From Gordonia sihwensis NBRC 108236 (lineage in GTDB: Bacteria > Actinomycetota > Actinomycetes > Mycobacteriales > Mycobacteriaceae), in NCBI RefSeq assembly GCF_000333035.1, contig NZ_BANU01000002.1, forward strand, positions 1 to 64,000: 64,000 nt of DNA, read 5' to 3'. Position numbers and translations under genes: made by a program. Shown here piece after piece: positions 61,323 to 64,000 of this stretch. The notes below the pieces were generated by a model. It saw nothing but the letters and a program-made list of their open reading frames with translations, had not been told where the DNA came from and did no database searches. How positions within the stretch are numbered: position 1 is the first letter of the stretch; every line of letters begins with the position of its first letter.

Positions 61323-62075
61323 GTGTTGCTGCGCGTCATCGGGATCGGACCGGGGTCGCCGCGCCAGATCACACTGGAGGCGGTGGACGCTATCGGCGCC
61401 ACGGACGTCTTCTTCCTGCTCGACAAGGGCTCTCGCACAAGCGAACTGACCGCCCTCCGGGAGAAGTTCCTGACCGAGTACGGTGCGCCCGGACATCGCG
61501 TGGTGGCGATCGCCGACCCGCCGCGCGATCGTCGTCCCGACGATTACGAGGCCGAGGTCCGGCGCTGGCACGCCGCGCGCGTCGACGCGGTGCGGGCCGC
61601 GGTCTCCGAGCATCTGCGTCCCGGCGAGACCGGCGGTTTCCTGGTGTGGGGCGATCCCGCTCTGTACGACTCCACACTCCGCATCCTGGACCAGCTCGCC
61701 GCGCGCGACGACGTCTCCGTCGAGGTCGAGGTGATCGCCGGTGTGACGAGCGCGTCGGCGCTGACCGCCGCGCACGGGATCGTCGCGCACGGCATCGGCG
61801 AACCGATCCTGACCACCACGGGCCGCCGGCTCTCGGCCACGCCCGCGGGTGCCGACGCCAATCAGATCGTCATGCTCGATTCCGACCTCGCCTTCCGGGA
61901 GACGGCCGCGCCCGACGACCTGGTGTACTGGGGCGCCTACCTGGGCACCGAACACGAGATCCTGGTGAGCGGCCGGGTGGCGGACGTGACCGCGGAGATC
62001 GAGGAGAAGCGGGCGCGAGCGCGTGAACGGCTCGGCTGGATCATGGACATCTACCTGCTGCAGAAGGCTCGCTGA
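61323..62075 (+). CDS. cobF: Precorrin-6A synthase (deacetylating), CobF
   Basis: A 250-aa S-adenosylmethionine-dependent methyltransferase of the tetrapyrrole methylase fold, matching CobF (aerobic cobalamin pathway). Seen: RVIGIGPGSPRQITLEAVDAI (first SAM/substrate loop), VFFLLDKGSRTSELTALREKFL, GFLVWGDPALYDSTLRIL with the conserved GDPALYDS motif, and YWGAYLGTEHEILVSG near the C-terminus. CobF removes the acetyl group from precorrin-5 and methylates C1. GTG 61323 is the start. No other cobalamin gene is in the window, so cobF is isolated here. Confidence 0.9.
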   Translation: MLLRVIGIGPGSPRQITLEAVDAIGATDVFFLLDKGSRTSELTALREKFLTEYGAPGHRVVAIADPPRDRRPDDYEAEVRRWHAARVDAVRAAVSEHLRPGETGGFLVWGDPALYDSTLRILDQLAARDDVSVEVEVIAGVTSASALTAAHGIVAHGIGEPILTTTGRRLSATPAGADANQIVMLDSDLAFRETAAPDDLVYWGAYLGTEHEILVSGRVADVTAEIEEKRARARERLGWIMDIYLLQKAR

Positions 62076-62084
62076 GCGGCCCCT

Positions 62085-62834
62085 TCACCAGGGTGTCGCG
62101 ACCGCCTCGAGAACGGCGTCGGCGATCTCCGTGCGGCAGATGACGAAGTCGGGCATGTACGGCTGCGGGTTGTTGTAGACGATCGGCCGTCCGTCGAGCC
62201 GGCTGCAATGCAGTCCCGCCGCCAGCGCGACGCCGACCGGCGCGCAGTTGTCCCACTCGTACTGGCCGCCGGAGTGCACGTAGGCGTCGACATCGCCGCG
62301 GACCACGGCCATCGCCTTGGCGCCCGCCGAACCGATGCGGATCGCGTCCATGCCGAGCCGATCGGCGACCGCCGCGGAATGATACGAGTGTCCGTACCGC
62401 GACACCGCGAGTCGGCCCGTGAGCGGCCCGTGAGTGGCCGGTACGTCGTCGCTGCGGAACACCTCGTTCTTCGCCGGGAGCGACACCGCGGCCGCGGTCG
62501 GCGTGCCGTCCACCGTGAGCGCGACGTGCACCGCCCAGTCCGATGTACCCATCGCGAACTCGCTCGTGCCGTCGAGCGGATCGATGATCCACACCCGCTC
62601 GGCGCGCGAGCGGTCGCCGACGTCCTCGGCCTCCTCCGAGAGCACGGCGTCCCGTCCTCGGTGCCTGCGCAGGACGGTGGAGATCCACGCTTGCGCCAGT
62701 GCGTCTCCCACATCGCCGACCAGGGGACCGGTGAGCAGATCCCGGTGGCGGATGCCCAGGAGGATCTCGCCCGCGCCTTCGGCGATCGCGGCGGCGAGTT
62801 CGGCGTCGGACATCGCGGGAGGGGACGGGCGCAT
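62085..62834 (-). CDS. cysQ: CysQ-like 3'(2'),5'-bisphosphate nucleotidase / inositol monophosphatase family
   Basis: A 249-aa phosphatase of the lithium-sensitive FIG superfamily. Seen: metal-binding SEEAEDVGD, WIIDPLDGTSEF (DPLDGT motif), and GGQYEWDNCAPVGVALAAG (WDxxAP) near the C-terminus. The EWDNCAPVGVA form and small size fit CysQ, which clears PAP/PAPS from sulfate assimilation; inositol phosphate activity is also possible. ATG 62834 and 62813 are both in frame. It converges with cobF, 9 bp apart. Confidence 0.88.
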   Translation of the reverse strand: MRPSPPAMSDAELAAAIAEGAGEILLGIRHRDLLTGPLVGDVGDALAQAWISTVLRRHRGRDAVLSEEAEDVGDRSRAERVWIIDPLDGTSEFAMGTSDWAVHVALTVDGTPTAAAVSLPAKNEVFRSDDVPATHGPLTGRLAVSRYGHSYHSAAVADRLGMDAIRIGSAGAKAMAVVRGDVDAYVHSGGQYEWDNCAPVGVALAAGLHCSRLDGRPIVYNNPQPYMPDFVICRTEIADAVLEAVATPW

Positions 62835-62938
62835 CCTCTAACTAGAACACACCGGCGCAGGCTGGAGCACCGGCGGATTTCCGGTCGGGTCGGTCCGGCG
62901 CACGTGAGAAAGTCCGACCCGTGGCGCACACTGGGGGC

Positions 62939-63835
62939 ATGCCGGAGCTTCCCGAAGTGACCGCCATCGCGACGTACCTCGACTCGCGGGCCGCCGGCCT
63001 GCCGATCCGGCGGGTCGACGTCGCCTCGCTCGCCGTGCTCAAGACCGCCGATCCGCCGTACACGGCGCTGACGGGCCGCATCGTGTCGAGCGTCGACCGT
63101 ATCGGGAAGTACCTGGTGATCCGGACCGCGCCCGGGCCCGCGGCCGGCGATGCCGCGGTCGACGACGAGATCGACCTGGTGATCCACCTGTCCCGTGCCG
63201 GGTGGGTGCGTTGGAGCGACTCGCTCTCGCAGACTCCGCCGAAACCGGGAGGCAAGGGCCCCATCGCGCTGCGCGTTCACTGCGGGCTGCCCGGTGAGGG
63301 CTTCGACGTCACCGAGGCCGGGACACAGAAGCGGCTGGCGGCCTGGATCGTGCGCGACACCGCAGAAGTGGAACGGATCGCCGGCCTCGGGCCCGACGTT
63401 CTGGCGCTGGACCGCGACCAGTTCGCTGCGCTCCTCGCCGGCAGCAGCGCGCGGATCAAGAACCTGCTGACCGATCAGCGGGTCGTCGCCGGGGTGGGCA
63501 ACGCCTACTCGGACGAGATCCTGCACACCGCTCGGCTGTCGCCCTTCGCCACGTCGAAGAGCCTCTCGGACAAGCAGATCGACGACCTGTACCGGGCCGT
63601 CCGCTCGGTGCTGCACGATGCGATCGAACGGCTCGAAGGACAGGAGGTGGCCCGCCTCAAGTCGGAGAAGCGCACCGGGCTTCGGGTCCACGCGCGCACC
63701 GGCCTGCCCTGTCCGGTGTGCGGCGACACCGTCCGTGAGGTGTCCTTCGCCGACCGCTCGTTCCAGTACTGCCCGACGTGTCAGACGGGCGGCAAGGTGC
63801 TGGCCGACCGCCGGATGTCGCGGCTGCTGAAGTAG
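62939..63835 (+). CDS. Fpg/Nei-family DNA glycosylase
   Basis: A 298-aa base-excision repair enzyme. Start ATG 62939 exposes the catalytic N-terminal Pro (PELPEV) needed for Schiff-base chemistry; CACACT lies 6 nt upstream (leaderless), and a longer in-frame start at 62921 would bury it. Seen: the helix-two-turn-helix (NLLTDQRVVAGVGNAYSDEILHTARL-like, about 180-205) and a zinc finger, CPVCGDTVREVSFADRSFQYCPTCQTG, near the C-terminus. It removes oxidised bases. A linker of the PPKPGGKGP type lies before the middle. It may be a Nei-like or Fpg-like enzyme; substrate not decided. Confidence 0.9.
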   Translation: MPELPEVTAIATYLDSRAAGLPIRRVDVASLAVLKTADPPYTALTGRIVSSVDRIGKYLVIRTAPGPAAGDAAVDDEIDLVIHLSRAGWVRWSDSLSQTPPKPGGKGPIALRVHCGLPGEGFDVTEAGTQKRLAAWIVRDTAEVERIAGLGPDVLALDRDQFAALLAGSSARIKNLLTDQRVVAGVGNAYSDEILHTARLSPFATSKSLSDKQIDDLYRAVRSVLHDAIERLEGQEVARLKSEKRTGLRVHARTGLPCPVCGDTVREVSFADRSFQYCPTCQTGGKVLADRRMSRLLK

Positions 63836-63882
63836 GGGATCGACGCGCGTGGCCGCTGCGCTCCGGTCGTCGACCGCCGCTC

Positions 63883-64000
63883 CTACACCCGCGTACGCAC
63901 TAGGAGCACGTTGTAGTCGTCCCAGCGGCTCGCGTTGAAGTAGAGATCGGGACCGGTGCCGCGCAGGGCGGGTGAGTTCGGGAGCATCATCGGCGCGTAC
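63883..64000 (-). CDS. C-terminal end of an unidentified gene (3' end inside, start beyond the window)
   Basis: The minus strand is open from the window edge for 38 codons to a stop at 63883-63885. The residues read YAPMMLPNSPALRGTGPDLY then FNASRWDDYNVLLVRTRV. This looks like the soluble C-terminus of a larger protein, with aromatic residues and no membrane segment. Not recognised. It converges with the glycosylase gene, 47 bp apart. Confidence 0.65.
   Translation of the reverse strand, partial: YAPMMLPNSPALRGTGPDLYFNASRWDDYNVLLVRTRV

Noticed and set aside
62921..62938. Upstream start of the Fpg/Nei glycosylase
   Set aside because: It would hide the catalytic N-terminal proline.

Overview
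The window is high-GC actinobacterial DNA. Gene content and order point to Mycobacteriales, probably a Gordonia- or Williamsia-like relative; the genus is inferred, not proven. Indicators are a resuscitation-promoting factor, SepH, an Eis-type acetyltransferase, a bacterial XPB helicase with its WYL-domain partner, a 13E12/DUF222 HNH gene, and many starts with no Shine-Dalgarno sequence that sit 6-8 nt after an ANNNT-type -10 box (leaderless mRNAs). From about 7.4 kb to 56.5 kb the genes follow, with insertions, the order recalled for the Mycobacterium tuberculosis Rv0858c-Rv0910 segment: dapC, XPB helicase, Rv0862c, Rv0863, rpf, cspB, Rv0875c, Rv0876c, Rv0877, Rv0879c, Rv0881, sepH, serC, citrate synthase, echA6, Rv0906, ctpE, Rv0909, Rv0910.

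Left part (1-9 kb): the 3' end of a large Val/Pro/Glu/Lys repeat protein resembling protist alveolins and articulins, a zinc alcohol dehydrogenase, a YceI protein, a membrane adenylate cyclase, an SDR, an AlkB-like dioxygenase under an apparent LexA box, dapC and a small secreted protein. 9-23 kb: helicase pair, rpf with a c-di-AMP (ydaO) riboswitch and a perfect CRP-type site, a flavin reductase, cspB, two transport or membrane genes, and DUF3027 coupled to a 930-aa sacsin/Hsp90-like ATPase, then PAP2 and DUF2530 genes. 23-30 kb: purine permease, Eis-like acetyltransferase, TrmH methyltransferase, a large REP-type repeat array, an unidentified gene coupled to sepH, and serC.

30-43 kb: an ABC exporter, a divergent YczE/YczR (MocR) pair next to pdxH and an MFS exporter, an MpaB-like oxygenase behind a 16-bp tandem array of repeated -35-like boxes, a KipI/KipA pair, citrate synthase, an FKBP isomerase and an acryloyl-CoA-reductase-like MDR enzyme. 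43-56.5 kb: a frameshifted DUF222-HNH gene, an XRE-controlled ABC exporter operon, EchA6-like protein, a lactone oxidase with a PLP-fold partner, an MBL hydrolase coupled to a CtpE-like ATPase, and an Rv0909/Rv0910-type toxin-antitoxin pair split by a 3-methyladenine glycosylase gene.

56.5-64 kb: an exported-protein operon with two paralogous beta-rich proteins flanking a DUF916/WxLIP-like membrane protein, another exported protein, tRNA-Arg(CCT), an SDR, cobF, a CysQ-like phosphatase, an Fpg/Nei glycosylase and the last 38 codons of an unidentified gene. No CRISPR array, prophage, insertion sequence or rRNA was seen. The most unusual items are the alveolin-like repeat protein, the WxL-like surface operon, the split toxin-antitoxin locus and the 16-bp promoter array.
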